A program made the position numbers and the translations under genes. A DNA stretch of 64,000 bases, taken from contig NZ_CP033970.1 of the NCBI RefSeq assembly GCF_003854935.1, positions 310,001 through 374,000 of the forward strand, written 5' to 3'. The first letter of the stretch is position 1. Every line of letters begins with the position of its first letter. Below the pieces are notes generated by a model. That model made no database searches. It worked only from the letters and a program-made list of their open reading frames with translations, and was not told the origin of the DNA. The DNA is from Cupriavidus pauculus (lineage in GTDB: Bacteria; Pseudomonadota; Gammaproteobacteria; Burkholderiales; Burkholderiaceae). Below, piece after piece: positions 7,592 to 18,234 of this stretch.

Positions 7592-10276
7592 TCAGTGCAG
7601 CAGGCCAACCTCGAAGCGGCCGGTGGCGGTGCCGATGAGCAGGCCGCCGTTGTACAGGTACGATGCCACCACGCCGCCCGTGGCGCCAAGCACGCCCGGC
7701 ACCGGCGTGTTGTACGTCAGCGTGCCCGATGCCCCGTTGCGCACGATGGCCGTGCCGTTCAGGCTGGCGTCGACCTGCGCGCCGTCGGTGGCGACGATGC
7801 GGTAGGCGCCGTCGGCCGCGCCCGCCGGCAGCCCGGACGCCGATTGCTGGGCGTAGATGTTCATGCCATACGCCGTGGCCGAGCGCGTGAGGATCACCGG
7901 CACCGGCGTACCGTTGACCATGCCGCTGATCAGCGACCCGCTCAGCACGCCGTCACCGGCGGCGATGGTGCCGCCCACGAAGTAGTCGAACGCGTTGCGC
8001 GCGGCATTCCAGACGATATAGCCCTTGGTGGTGTTGGTGCAGGCCGCGTCGTAGACGATGAAGCCGCCGCCCGCGCCCGCCGAGCACGTCTGCCACGTGG
8101 CCGCCGACGACCGCAGCCGCGCCGACCCCGTGCGCACCGTGACCGCGCCATCGGCCACGGCGGTCTGCACGCCGTTCACGTTGTAGATGTCGGCCACCTG
8201 CTTGTAGTCGGCCGACACGTTCTGGAACGCCACCATCGGCAGAAAGCTGCCGCCCGACACGGGCCGCACGCCGCCCGCCAGCACGCCGCCGCCGGTGAGC
8301 GTGAACTGCGCGCCGTTCTCGTCGCTGGCGTAGGTGCAGCCGCCCTGCGAGACCAGCTGGCCGGTCCACGCCGTGGCCGCCGCGCGCTGGGCGCTGGCGT
8401 CGATGGTCACCGTGTACTTGAGCGTGGCCGGATCGATCCGCACCGACAGTTCCTCGCCGTTGGTGTTGCCGCCCTTCCACGTGGTAGCCACCGACGGCAG
8501 GTTCAGGCACGACTGGACGATGCCCGAGGCGCCTTCGCACGTGTAGTTCACCGCGGCGTCGGCGCTGCCGGTGCCCTTGTACTTGGGCCACGACGGGTAC
8601 TGGCACAGCGGCCGCGTGCGCCCGTAGGTGCCGGCATTGGTGTCCATCACCTCGCGCGTGCCCGGCGCCACGCCCATCTCGACCCAGTTTTCGAGCGCGG
8701 TCAGCGAGTTCCACGCCGGCAGGAAGCTGCCCGTGCCGTGGCCCATGCCGGGCACCGTGTAGAACCGGATGCCCTGGTCCACGGCCGGCTGGCCAACCCG
8801 CGCGATCACGGCCTTGTACCAGGCGATGGTCGAGTTCGGGCTGATGACCTCGTCGGCCAGGCCGTGCAGCATGATCAGCCGGCCGCCCTTACCCAGGAAC
8901 GCCGACAGGTCCGGGTTGGTCGCGTCGGTCAGCGCCGACACCGCCTGCACGCGCGACGTCCAGCTACCCGGGCTGGCCGGGTCGAATGTCAGCGCGTCGA
9001 ACGTGGCGTTGCGCGTGACGAAGAACTTGACCCACTGGTCGCCCGTCACGTACATGTTCGCGTCGGCCGTGGTGGCCGGGTTGCCGGGCACCGCCCGCGT
9101 GCCCAGGTCGCGCGTGGTGAACGGTCCCGCCACCAGCGCGCCTTCCAGCAGGTTGTAGCCGCCGGCCACGGTCACGCCGTTGGCCAGCGGATAGTTGAGC
9201 TGCAGCGGCTGCTCGATGGTCTTGACCGTCGCGATCTGCGCGTCGGACAGGCAGGTGTCGCCAGTGTCGGCCCCGCCCACGCAGCGCAGGCTGGCCAGCA
9301 CCTGCATCGCGCCGACGCGGCAGCCTTCCACGTTGCTGACGATCTTGTCGGCCACGCCGTCCAGCGTGTCGCAGGCATCCATCGCGGCCTTCTGCACCAG
9401 CAGCGTCTTGTTGATGTTGAGCCAGCCCGCGCCACCGTTCAGGTACAGCGCGCGGCCCACGGCCACGTTCGACAGCCGCGTGCCGGTGTAGTTGAGCGCC
9501 GGTTCGTTGGCGATCACGCCGTCATAATCGGCCGGCCAGCGCTGGATGTAGCTCAGCGCGTCGCGCCCGCCCGTCGACGTGCCCAGGAAGTAGGCGCGCG
9601 TGGGCGCCTTGCCGTAGCGCTGCTGGATCAGCGCCAGCGCCACGTCATGGGTCTTCTTGAGCGTATCGCCGCCGTAGTTGGTCAGCGCCTCGTCGTTGGT
9701 GGCAAAGCGGCCATCGGTGATGCTGGTGCTCTGGTGGCCCGAATCGTCGCCCCAGGTGGCATAGCCGCGCGACAGCGGCGCGGGATCGTCGGGCAGCGCA
9801 AAGCGCACGGTCTCGGTGCCGTCGATCAGCGTGCCGTCGAAGCCGCCGCCGCCGAACTGGATGCCCTTGCCGTTCCACTGGGTCGGCAGGTTCACCGCGA
9901 AGTTGATGCTGGGCGACGAGCCGTCGACCGGCGCAATCGCGCCGCGCACCTGGCAGTACTCGCCCAGCGTGTTGCCGGTGGCATCGGCCGCGATCAGCGT
10001 CGCCTTGGTGACGCTGGCGCCGCTGGTGGGCAGGGCCAGGCTCGATGCTGGCAGGCTGACGCCGTTCAGCGCGTTGCAGGCTTCCAGTGCGCTCAGTACC
10101 GGCGTGGCCGGGTTGCCGGGGTTGGCCGGGTCGCCGCCCTGCCCGCCGCTGCCGCCGCTGCCGCCATTCGATGCGGCCGGCGCATCGTCGCCACCGCCGC
10201 AGGCCGCCAGCAGCACCGCCGTCGCGCATGCGGCAGCCAGCCGCCACGTGCGGCGGCCATGGATTCGGGATGTCAT
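7592..10276 (-). CDS. Tannase/feruloyl esterase family lipoprotein
   Basis: The product is 894 aa with a lipoprotein signal (lipobox LLAAC) and a Gly-rich linker, so it is probably anchored in the outer membrane. GGAGGAGACAACTG precedes the ATG. The tannase fold is shown by NWNGKGIQFGGGGF-like residues, the nucleophile elbow GTSTGGRDAL, an Asp region (MLHGLADEVI) and the active-site His in VPGMGHGTGSF. Tannase-family catalytic domains usually take about 500-600 aa. Here a further 320 or so residues of beta-rich, Cys-containing sequence follow and match nothing recognised. The family hydrolyses esters of phenolic acids. Position next to pobA-pca suggests that released hydroxybenzoates feed that pathway (inference). 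A separate promoter lies at 10349-10395. Confidence 0.87.
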   Translation of the reverse strand: MTSRIHGRRTWRLAAACATAVLLAACGGGDDAPAASNGGSGGSGGQGGDPANPGNPATPVLSALEACNALNGVSLPASSLALPTSGASVTKATLIAADATGNTLGEYCQVRGAIAPVDGSSPSINFAVNLPTQWNGKGIQFGGGGFDGTLIDGTETVRFALPDDPAPLSRGYATWGDDSGHQSTSITDGRFATNDEALTNYGGDTLKKTHDVALALIQQRYGKAPTRAYFLGTSTGGRDALSYIQRWPADYDGVIANEPALNYTGTRLSNVAVGRALYLNGGAGWLNINKTLLVQKAAMDACDTLDGVADKIVSNVEGCRVGAMQVLASLRCVGGADTGDTCLSDAQIATVKTIEQPLQLNYPLANGVTVAGGYNLLEGALVAGPFTTRDLGTRAVPGNPATTADANMYVTGDQWVKFFVTRNATFDALTFDPASPGSWTSRVQAVSALTDATNPDLSAFLGKGGRLIMLHGLADEVISPNSTIAWYKAVIARVGQPAVDQGIRFYTVPGMGHGTGSFLPAWNSLTALENWVEMGVAPGTREVMDTNAGTYGRTRPLCQYPSWPKYKGTGSADAAVNYTCEGASGIVQSCLNLPSVATTWKGGNTNGEELSVRIDPATLKYTVTIDASAQRAAATAWTGQLVSQGGCTYASDENGAQFTLTGGGVLAGGVRPVSGGSFLPMVAFQNVSADYKQVADIYNVNGVQTAVADGAVTVRTGSARLRSSAATWQTCSAGAGGGFIVYDAACTNTTKGYIVWNAARNAFDYFVGGTIAAGDGVLSGSLISGMVNGTPVPVILTRSATAYGMNIYAQQSASGLPAGAADGAYRIVATDGAQVDASLNGTAIVRNGASGTLTYNTPVPGVLGATGGVVASYLYNGGLLIGTATGRFEVGLLH

Positions 10277-10348
10277 CAGTTGTCTCCTCCAGTGCAGCCG
10301 GTACTTGTGCCGGCATGCTGGAGCGAGACGGTATCACCGGGGAGGGGC

Positions 10349-10395
10349 CACGTAAAATATATGCCGGATCACGTATCCATATGGACTACATATGG
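10349..10395 (-). promoter_or_regulatory. Composite promoter/operator, copy B
   Basis: CACGTAAAATATATGC (10349-10364), then 12 bases, then the perfect inverted repeat CCATATG-N5-CATATGG (10377-10395). The first 16 bases, the 12-base gap and the following CCATAT are identical in arrangement to copy A at 6532-6580. On the minus strand it gives a TATATT -10 about 80 bases before the esterase start, with the inverted repeat over the -35 region. No regulator gene is next to this copy. Confidence 0.72.
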
Positions 10396-10423
10396 ATCTG
10401 CGAGTGGCCGCCGGCCGCCGCGA

Positions 10424-12812
<2,389 letters not shown>

Positions 12813-12824
12813 GGTTGTCTCCAG

Positions 12825-14213
12825 TCAGTCTTGTTGTCGTGATGCGCGCGCCTGCCGCCACGCGGCCACGGCGGCATCGGCAAACGGCGCCGCTTGGCCC
12901 GCGTAGGCGGCCGGGTCGCTCAGGCGGTCGAGCGTGGCGGCGTCCAGCAAGCCGCGGTGCGCGGGATCTTCGTCGAGCGTGCGCGCCAGCGCGTCGCGCA
13001 GCGTGGTGCCGTCGGCCACCGCGCGGCGCGACGCCTGCTCGACCACGTGATGGGCCGGCAGTCGGCCGATGCGCCGGCCCAGTTCGAGCATCGCCGCCTC
13101 GCCCAGGATCAGCCCCCGCGTGAGATCGAGATTCGCCCGCATGCGCGCGGCGTCCACCTGCAGGCCGGCCACCACGTCGCCCATCTGCCGCAACGCGCCG
13201 GCGGCCAGTGTCACGATCTGCGGCAGCGTGTCCCATTCCGCCTGCCAGCCGCCTAGCGCGCGTTCGTGCTCCTGCGTCATGCCGGCCAGCATCGTCGCCA
13301 CCAGCGGCGGCACGCGCACGGCGGCCGTCAGCACGGCGGCACAGCCGACCGGGTTGCGCTTGTGCGGCATCGTGCTCGATCCACCGCGCCCGGGGGCCGA
13401 TGGCTCGGCCACTTCGGCCACCTCGGTCTGCATCAGCAGCGAGATGTCGCGCGCGATCTTGCCCAGCGTGCCGACCAGCAGGCCCAGCGTGGTCGCCACC
13501 TCGGCCAGGCGGTCGCGGTGCGTGTGCCACGGCAGCGCCGGCAGATCGAGCGTCAGCGCCTGCGCCAGCGCGCCGGCCACGGCCGGGGCATCGTCGCCCA
13601 GGCTGGCCAGCGTGCCGGCCGCGCCGCCGAACTGGAGCGTGCGGGCCTGGGCGCGCGCCGCATCCAGCCGTGCCAGGTGGCGGCGCAGCGCATCGAGCCA
13701 GCCCGCCGCCTTCAGGCCGAACGTGGCGGGCAGCGCGTGCTGCAGCCAGGTGCGGCCCACCATCGGCGTGTCGCGATGCGCGGTGGCCAGCGCCGCGCAG
13801 GCATCGCCCAGCCGCAGCAGGCCGGCGTCGATCTCGTGCAGCGCGTCGGCCAGTTGCAGCACCAGCGCGGTGTCGATGATGTCCTGGCTCGTGGCGCCCC
13901 AGTGGACGTAGCGGGCCGCCTCGACATCGCGCCGGGTCACGGCGGCCGTGAGCTGCTTGACGAAGGGGATGGCGAGATTGCCGGCGGCATCGGCATCGTG
14001 GGCCAGCGCGTCGAGGTCGATGACGCCCGCGTCGGCGCACACCTGCGCGATGACGTCGGCGGCGGCGGTGGGGATGACGCGGGCCTGCGCCTCGGCCCGG
14101 GCCAGCGCGGCTTCCACGTCGAGCATGCGGCGTACCGTGCCGGCATCGGAGAAGATTGCCAGCACGGCGGGGCTGCCGGACATCGGGTCGGTCAGGCGTG
14201 AAAAGGTAGGCAT
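12825..14213 (-). CDS. pcaB: 3-carboxy-cis,cis-muconate cycloisomerase
   Basis: The product is 462 aa from the ATG at 14213. It belongs to the fumarase/aspartase superfamily and carries the signature GSSTMPHKRNP (about residues 280-290) and the catalytic-region motif GRTWLQHALP. It lactonises 3-carboxymuconate, the PcaHG product, to 4-carboxymuconolactone. The longer frame to 14540 overlaps pcaG and is rejected. No strong ribosome binding site precedes the ATG, and the 82-base gap after pcaG contains a strong hairpin, so its expression may differ from pcaHG. Confidence 0.94.
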   Translation of the reverse strand: MPTFSRLTDPMSGSPAVLAIFSDAGTVRRMLDVEAALARAEAQARVIPTAAADVIAQVCADAGVIDLDALAHDADAAGNLAIPFVKQLTAAVTRRDVEAARYVHWGATSQDIIDTALVLQLADALHEIDAGLLRLGDACAALATAHRDTPMVGRTWLQHALPATFGLKAAGWLDALRRHLARLDAARAQARTLQFGGAAGTLASLGDDAPAVAGALAQALTLDLPALPWHTHRDRLAEVATTLGLLVGTLGKIARDISLLMQTEVAEVAEPSAPGRGGSSTMPHKRNPVGCAAVLTAAVRVPPLVATMLAGMTQEHERALGGWQAEWDTLPQIVTLAAGALRQMGDVVAGLQVDAARMRANLDLTRGLILGEAAMLELGRRIGRLPAHHVVEQASRRAVADGTTLRDALARTLDEDPAHRGLLDAATLDRLSDPAAYAGQAAPFADAAVAAWRQARASRQQD

Positions 14214-14261
14214 GGTCGGTTTGGGGGCGAACCGCTCGTCGAATGCGATTTTGCTGCAAAT

Positions 14262-14289
14262 CCCGGCGCCGGTGTTTCCCGGCGCCGGG
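14262..14289 (-). promoter_or_regulatory. Strong intra-operon hairpin between pcaG and pcaB
   Basis: A perfect 11-bp GC stem, CCCGGCGCCGG (14262-14272) with CCGGCGCCGGG (14279-14289), has a 6-base loop. It begins 6 bases past the pcaG stop. On the minus strand it is followed by ATTTGCAGC, not a T-tract, so it is more likely an mRNA stabiliser or partial attenuator than a full terminator. Confidence 0.6.
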
Positions 14290-14295
14290 CGTGCG

Positions 14296-14865
14296 TCAGA
14301 TGTCGAAGAACACGGTTTCGCGCGGGCCCTGCAGCACGACGTCCCAGCGATATTGCCCCGCACCATCGGCCTGCGCCACCAGCGTTGCACGCCGGTCGTC
14401 CGGCACGCGCGCCAGCACGGCATCGGCGCCGTGCGCGGCGACGTCTTCGGGGAAGTAGAGCCGCGTGGACACATGCCGCACCAGCCCGCGCGTGAAGACC
14501 GACACGACGATATGCGGCGCCTGCGGGCGCCCGTCGCCATCGGGCACGGCGCCCGGCTTGACCGTGGTGAAACGGAACGCGCCGTCGGGGCCGGTCGGCA
14601 CGCGGCCGAAGCCGGTAAAACCGGCGGTCAGCGGCAGTTCGCGCGCATCGTCGGGATGGCGGTAGCGGCCGGCCGGGTTGGCCTGCCAGATTTCGACCAT
14701 GCCGTCGGGCACGGGCTGGCCCAAGCCATCGAGCACGCGGCCTGCGATCACGATGCGCTGGGCGGCCAGGTCGGGGGCGTCGGCGGTCAGGTCGGCGCAG
14801 TTCAGCGCGGTCAGGCCGATATGCAGGTACGGGCCGACGGTCTGCGAAGCGGTGGCGTAGAGCAT
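14296..14865 (-). CDS. pcaG: Protocatechuate 3,4-dioxygenase alpha subunit
   Basis: The product is 189 aa from the ATG at 14865 (TGGAGTAA upstream), matching the MLYATASQTVGPYLHIGL N-terminus typical of PcaG. The intradiol dioxygenase fold is seen (IAGRVLDGLGQPVPDGMVEIWQA). It lacks the full iron-ligand set, as expected for the alpha subunit, and forms an (alpha-beta)n complex with PcaH. The start is 5 bases from the pcaH stop, which implies translational coupling. Confidence 0.96.
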   Translation of the reverse strand: MLYATASQTVGPYLHIGLTALNCADLTADAPDLAAQRIVIAGRVLDGLGQPVPDGMVEIWQANPAGRYRHPDDARELPLTAGFTGFGRVPTGPDGAFRFTTVKPGAVPDGDGRPQAPHIVVSVFTRGLVRHVSTRLYFPEDVAAHGADAVLARVPDDRRATLVAQADGAGQYRWDVVLQGPRETVFFDI

Positions 14866-14869
14866 GGCG

Positions 14870-15583
14870 TTACTCCATCGGCGTGGCATCGCGGCCGCGC
14901 AGCACGATATCGAAGCGGTACCCCAGCGCGTACTCGGGCGCCGTGGTCTCCCAGTCGAACGCGGCCACCAGCCGGTTGCGCGCCTTGTCGTCGGGCACGC
15001 ACTGGAAGATCGGGTCGTAGTCCAGCAGCGGGTCGCCGGGGAAGTACATCTGCGTCACCAGCCGCGTGGCATAGGCATTGCCGAACAGCGAGAAGTGGAT
15101 GTGCTGGGGCCGCCAGGCGTTGTGGTGGTTGCGCCAGGGATAGGCGCCGGGCTTGATCGTCTTGAACTGGTAGTGGCCGCTGGCGTCGGTGATGGTGCGG
15201 CCTTCGCCCGAGAAATACGGGTCGAGCGGCGCGTCGTGCTGGTCGCGCGGATGCGTGTAGCGGCCGGCGGCATTGGCCTGCCAGATTTCGATCAGCGCGT
15301 GGGGCACCGGGCGGCCGTTCTCGTCGAGCACGCGGCCGGTCACCAGGATGCGCTCGCCGATGGGCTCGCCGCCGTGGCCGACGGTCAGGTCGTTGTCGCC
15401 TTCACGGACGAATTCGGGGCCGAAGGTCGGGCCGGTGACCTCGGACAGCGACTGCGGCAGCGCGATCAGCGGCTGGGCCGGCGCGCGAAGCTGCGTGGAG
15501 GCGTAGGGGTCGAAGCGGTAGTCGGGCTGGGTGTTCCAGTACGGACGGCGGTACTGGGCGGGGCGGCCAGGGCGTGGGGGCAT
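14870..15583 (-). CDS. pcaH: Protocatechuate 3,4-dioxygenase beta subunit
   Basis: This is the iron-bearing subunit of the enzyme that opens protocatechuate to 3-carboxy-cis,cis-muconate. It has 237 aa from the ATG at 15583 (CGGAGA upstream). The predicted Fe(III) ligands are Tyr109, Tyr148, His161 and His163; their spacing (39, 13, 2) equals that of Tyr408/Tyr447/His460/His462 in the Pseudomonas enzyme. It is the first gene of the operon. A sigma-70-like promoter with a LysR-type dyad lies just upstream. Confidence 0.97.
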   Translation of the reverse strand: MPPRPGRPAQYRRPYWNTQPDYRFDPYASTQLRAPAQPLIALPQSLSEVTGPTFGPEFVREGDNDLTVGHGGEPIGERILVTGRVLDENGRPVPHALIEIWQANAAGRYTHPRDQHDAPLDPYFSGEGRTITDASGHYQFKTIKPGAYPWRNHHNAWRPQHIHFSLFGNAYATRLVTQMYFPGDPLLDYDPIFQCVPDDKARNRLVAAFDWETTAPEYALGYRFDIVLRGRDATPME

Positions 15584-15620
15584 CGCGCTGTCTCCGGTAT
15601 GGGTGGGGTCGATGGGCACG

Positions 15621-15657
15621 ACTGTATGGCGCACCAGAATTCATGTAAATTGAGTTC
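15621..15657 (-). promoter_or_regulatory. pcaHG promoter with PcaQ-type dyad
   Basis: On the minus strand TTTACA (15649-15644) and TACAGT (15626-15621) are separated by exactly 17 bases, a plausible sigma-70 promoter about 38 bases before the pcaH start. The dyad GAATTCA-N7-TGAGTTC (15637-15657, one mismatch) covers the -35 hexamer. This is the expected operator position for the divergent regulator PcaQ. The dyad does not match the ATAACC-type PcaQ box described in Sinorhizobium. Confidence 0.65.
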
Positions 15658-15683
15658 TTGCGTGACAACGATGAATTTCCGTT

Positions 15684-16694
15684 ATGCAACGGCCGCCCCC
15701 GCCCCCTGCTCCCGCCCCCTCTATCCCATCCGCCGATGCCTTCCGCAGCCGCGTCCGCCTGCGCCACCTGCACTGCTTCGTGGCCGTCGCGCGCACGCAG
15801 CACCTTGGCCGCGCGGGCGATCAGCTTGGCCTGACGCAGCCCGCTGTTTCCAAGACGCTGACCGAACTGGAGGATCTGGTCGGCACGCGGCTGCTGGTGC
15901 GGCAGCGCGCTGGCACGGAACTGACCGCGGCCGGCATGCGCTTCCTGCGCCACGCGCTGCGCGTGATCGAAGACCTGGACGCCGCCGCAGACAGCGTGGC
16001 CGGCCGCGACGCCCCGCGGCACGAACGCATCCGCATGGGCGCCCTGCCCAGCATCGTGCCGGCGCTGCTGGTGGACGCCGTGGCGGCGTTTCGCGCCAGC
16101 CATCCCGAGGTGGGCCTGGCCGTGCAGAGCGGCATGAACCGCACGCTGATCGACCTGCTCAAGGCCGACGTGCTGGACGTGGTGATCGGCCGCATGGACG
16201 ACCCCGCCGCGATGGAGGGCCTGTGGTTCGAGTCGCTGGCCGCCGAGCCGCTGGTGCTGGCCGTGCGCGCGGGCCATCCGCTGGCCAGCCAGCCCCGCCC
16301 GACGATGGCCGACGTGCTGGCGTGGCCGCTGGTGGTGCCCGCCGTCGGATCGATCCCGCGGCACAGCACCGAAAGCCTGCTGGCGCGGCACGGTTTCACG
16401 CTGCCGCCGGGCTGCCTGGAGACCGCCGACGCCTACCTGGGCCGCCTGCTCGTGCAGCAGGGCGACAGCGTCTGGGCCGCGCCGCTGTCCGCCACGCGGC
16501 GCGCGGTGGCCGCCGGCGAACTGGCGCGGCTGCCCATCGACACGCACGGCACCGAGGAACCGATCGGCCTGCTGCGCCGGGCCGACCGCACGCCGGGCCC
16601 GCTGGCCGAGGCGCTGGCCGAGACCATCCGCCGCATCGCCGCCGGCGCCAGCCATGACGGGGGCGGCGTAGTCCGTCATTACGTGCTACCGTGA
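15684..16694 (+). CDS. pcaQ: LysR-type regulator of protocatechuate catabolism, PcaQ-like
   Basis: The product is 336 aa. A proline-rich N-terminal stretch of about 20 residues precedes the HTH (VRLRHLHCFVAVARTQHL, then LTQPAVSKTLTELE, residues 24-70). The substrate-binding domain follows to about 320. PcaQ members respond to beta-ketoadipate-pathway intermediates and activate pca genes. It is divergent from pcaH across a 100-base region. Its stop codon overlaps the GTG start of the downstream shikimate kinase by 4 bases. Confidence 0.9.
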   Translation: MQRPPPPPAPAPSIPSADAFRSRVRLRHLHCFVAVARTQHLGRAGDQLGLTQPAVSKTLTELEDLVGTRLLVRQRAGTELTAAGMRFLRHALRVIEDLDAAADSVAGRDAPRHERIRMGALPSIVPALLVDAVAAFRASHPEVGLAVQSGMNRTLIDLLKADVLDVVIGRMDDPAAMEGLWFESLAAEPLVLAVRAGHPLASQPRPTMADVLAWPLVVPAVGSIPRHSTESLLARHGFTLPPGCLETADAYLGRLLVQQGDSVWAAPLSATRRAVAAGELARLPIDTHGTEEPIGLLRRADRTPGPLAEALAETIRRIAAGASHDGGGVVRHYVLP

Positions 16695-17329
16695 CGCATC
16701 GGCACGGCACGCTGCGGCGCACACACGTGGACTCCCCTTCCGACTCGGGCAACCTCTTCTTCATCGGCTTCATGGGCGCCGGCAAGACGACGATCGGCCG
16801 CACCATCGCGCGCCACCTGGGCCGGCCATTCTTCGACACCGACCACGAGATCGAGTCGCGCTGCGGGGTGCGCATCACGACGATCTTCGAGCTGGAAGGC
16901 GAGGAAGGATTCCGCCGCCGCGAAACGCGCGTGCTCGACGACCTGTCGCGGCGCAGCGGCATCGTGCTGGCCACGGGCGGCGGCATCGTGACGCGCCCCG
17001 AGAACCGCGAGATGCTGCGCACGCGCGGCCACGTCATCTACCTGGACGCCGCGCTGCCCGAGCTGTGGCGGCGCGTGCGGCGCAACCGCAACCGTCCGCT
17101 GCTGCAGGTGGAAAACCCGCGCGCGCGGCTGGAGGCGCTGTTCTGCGAGCGCGATCCGCTCTATCGTGAAATCGCCCACCTGATCATGCCGGCCCACGCC
17201 GGCACCGTGGCGCAGGCCGCGGCCAGCGTGCTGGCCCAGCTTGGGCTGGCCGCCGCCATCCCGTTCGATGCCGAGCTGTCGCCCGACGCCGCCACCCACC
17301 CTGCCACCGACCCCGCGCCGCACGATTGA
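16691..17329 (+). CDS. Shikimate kinase (AroK paralogue)
   Basis: It phosphorylates shikimate with ATP in aromatic amino acid biosynthesis. Complete active-site motifs are present: Walker A GFMGAGKTT, FFDTDHEIE (shikimate Asp), GFRRRET (Arg), TGGGIV, RNRPLLQ and RDPLYRE. The C-terminal 40 residues are Ala/Pro/Asp-rich and extra. The GTG start overlaps the pcaQ stop (GTGA); an in-frame GTG at 16727 is an alternative. aroB, the usual neighbour of the housekeeping aroK, is absent, so this is probably a second copy. BoxR-like regulators also carry this kinase fold, but no HTH is fused here. Confidence 0.9.
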   Translation: MTHRHGTLRRTHVDSPSDSGNLFFIGFMGAGKTTIGRTIARHLGRPFFDTDHEIESRCGVRITTIFELEGEEGFRRRETRVLDDLSRRSGIVLATGGGIVTRPENREMLRTRGHVIYLDAALPELWRRVRRNRNRPLLQVENPRARLEALFCERDPLYREIAHLIMPAHAGTVAQAAASVLAQLGLAAAIPFDAELSPDAATHPATDPAPHD

Positions 17330-17457
17330 GCCATCGGCCGACAGCGTTTTCGGCGCCCGCCGACAGCGGCGCCACGGGCGCTGCGCAGCACGGCGCCCGG
17401 TTTGAACTTCGCGCCGGCCACGCCGCTCTGACGGGGAACACGGCACGGAGACTCACC

Positions 17458-18234
17458 ATGCAACTGCAAGGCAAGACAGCGCTGGTCACGGGCGGCGCGG
17501 GCGGTATCGGCAGGGCCATTGCGCTGCGGCTGGCGCGCGAGGGGGCGGACGTGGTGGTGGCGGTGCACCGGCATGACGCCGATGCCGACGAGACCGCCGA
17601 CGGCGTGCGCGCCGCCGGGCGCCGCGCCCACGTGGTGGCCGGCGACATCGGCAACGTGGCGCAGGCGTTTGCGCTGGTCGACGCTGCCGTGCAGGCGGTG
17701 GCCCCGTCGGGCAGCCTCGACATCCTCGTCAACAACGCCGGCGTGGAGGTGCGCGCGCCGTTTGCCGACGTGACCGAGGCCGACTACGACCGCGTGCTCG
17801 ACACCAACCTCAAGGGCCCGTTCTTCCTGACCCAGCGCTTCGTCAGGCACCGGCTGGACCGCAAGCTGGGCGGCAAGGTCATCAACATCAGCTCGGTGCA
17901 CGAGGACCTGCCGTTCCCGCATTTCACAAGCTACTGCGCCAGCAAGGGCGGCCTGCGGATGATGATGCGCAACCTTGCCATCGAACTGGCGCCGGCTGGC
18001 ATCACCGTCAACAACATCGCGCCCGGCGCGATCCAGACGCCGATCAACCGCAAGCTGATGGCCAGCCCCGACCAGTTGCAGTCTCTGCTGACCAATATCC
18101 CGCTGGGCCGGCTGGGCCAGCCCGAGGAAGTGGCCGGGCTGGTGGCCTACCTGGCCAGCGCCGACGCGGACTACATCACGGGCGCCACGCTCGTCATCGA
18201 TGGCGGACTCCTCTGGAACTATGCGGAACAATGA
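17458..18234 (+). CDS. Short-chain dehydrogenase/reductase (glucose 1-dehydrogenase-like)
   Basis: The product is 258 aa from the ATG at 17458 (CACGGAGACTCACC upstream). The NAD(P) motif is TGGAGGIGRAI (about 12-22), the structural motif is NNAG, and the catalytic set is Ser (INISSVHE) with Tyr/Lys in SYCASK. The C-terminal IDGGLLWNY is typical of classical SDRs. The glucose/polyol dehydrogenase type fits a trehalase partner, since trehalose gives glucose, but the substrate is not proven. Its last 14 bases overlap the preferred trehalase start, which suggests translational coupling. Confidence 0.88.
   Translation: MQLQGKTALVTGGAGGIGRAIALRLAREGADVVVAVHRHDADADETADGVRAAGRRAHVVAGDIGNVAQAFALVDAAVQAVAPSGSLDILVNNAGVEVRAPFADVTEADYDRVLDTNLKGPFFLTQRFVRHRLDRKLGGKVINISSVHEDLPFPHFTSYCASKGGLRMMMRNLAIELAPAGITVNNIAPGAIQTPINRKLMASPDQLQSLLTNIPLGRLGQPEEVAGLVAYLASADADYITGATLVIDGGLLWNYAEQ

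Noticed and set aside
16691-17329. BoxR-like benzoate regulator (HTH plus shikimate-kinase fold)
   Set aside because: There is no HTH domain and the kinase active-site residues are complete, so a true shikimate kinase is more likely.
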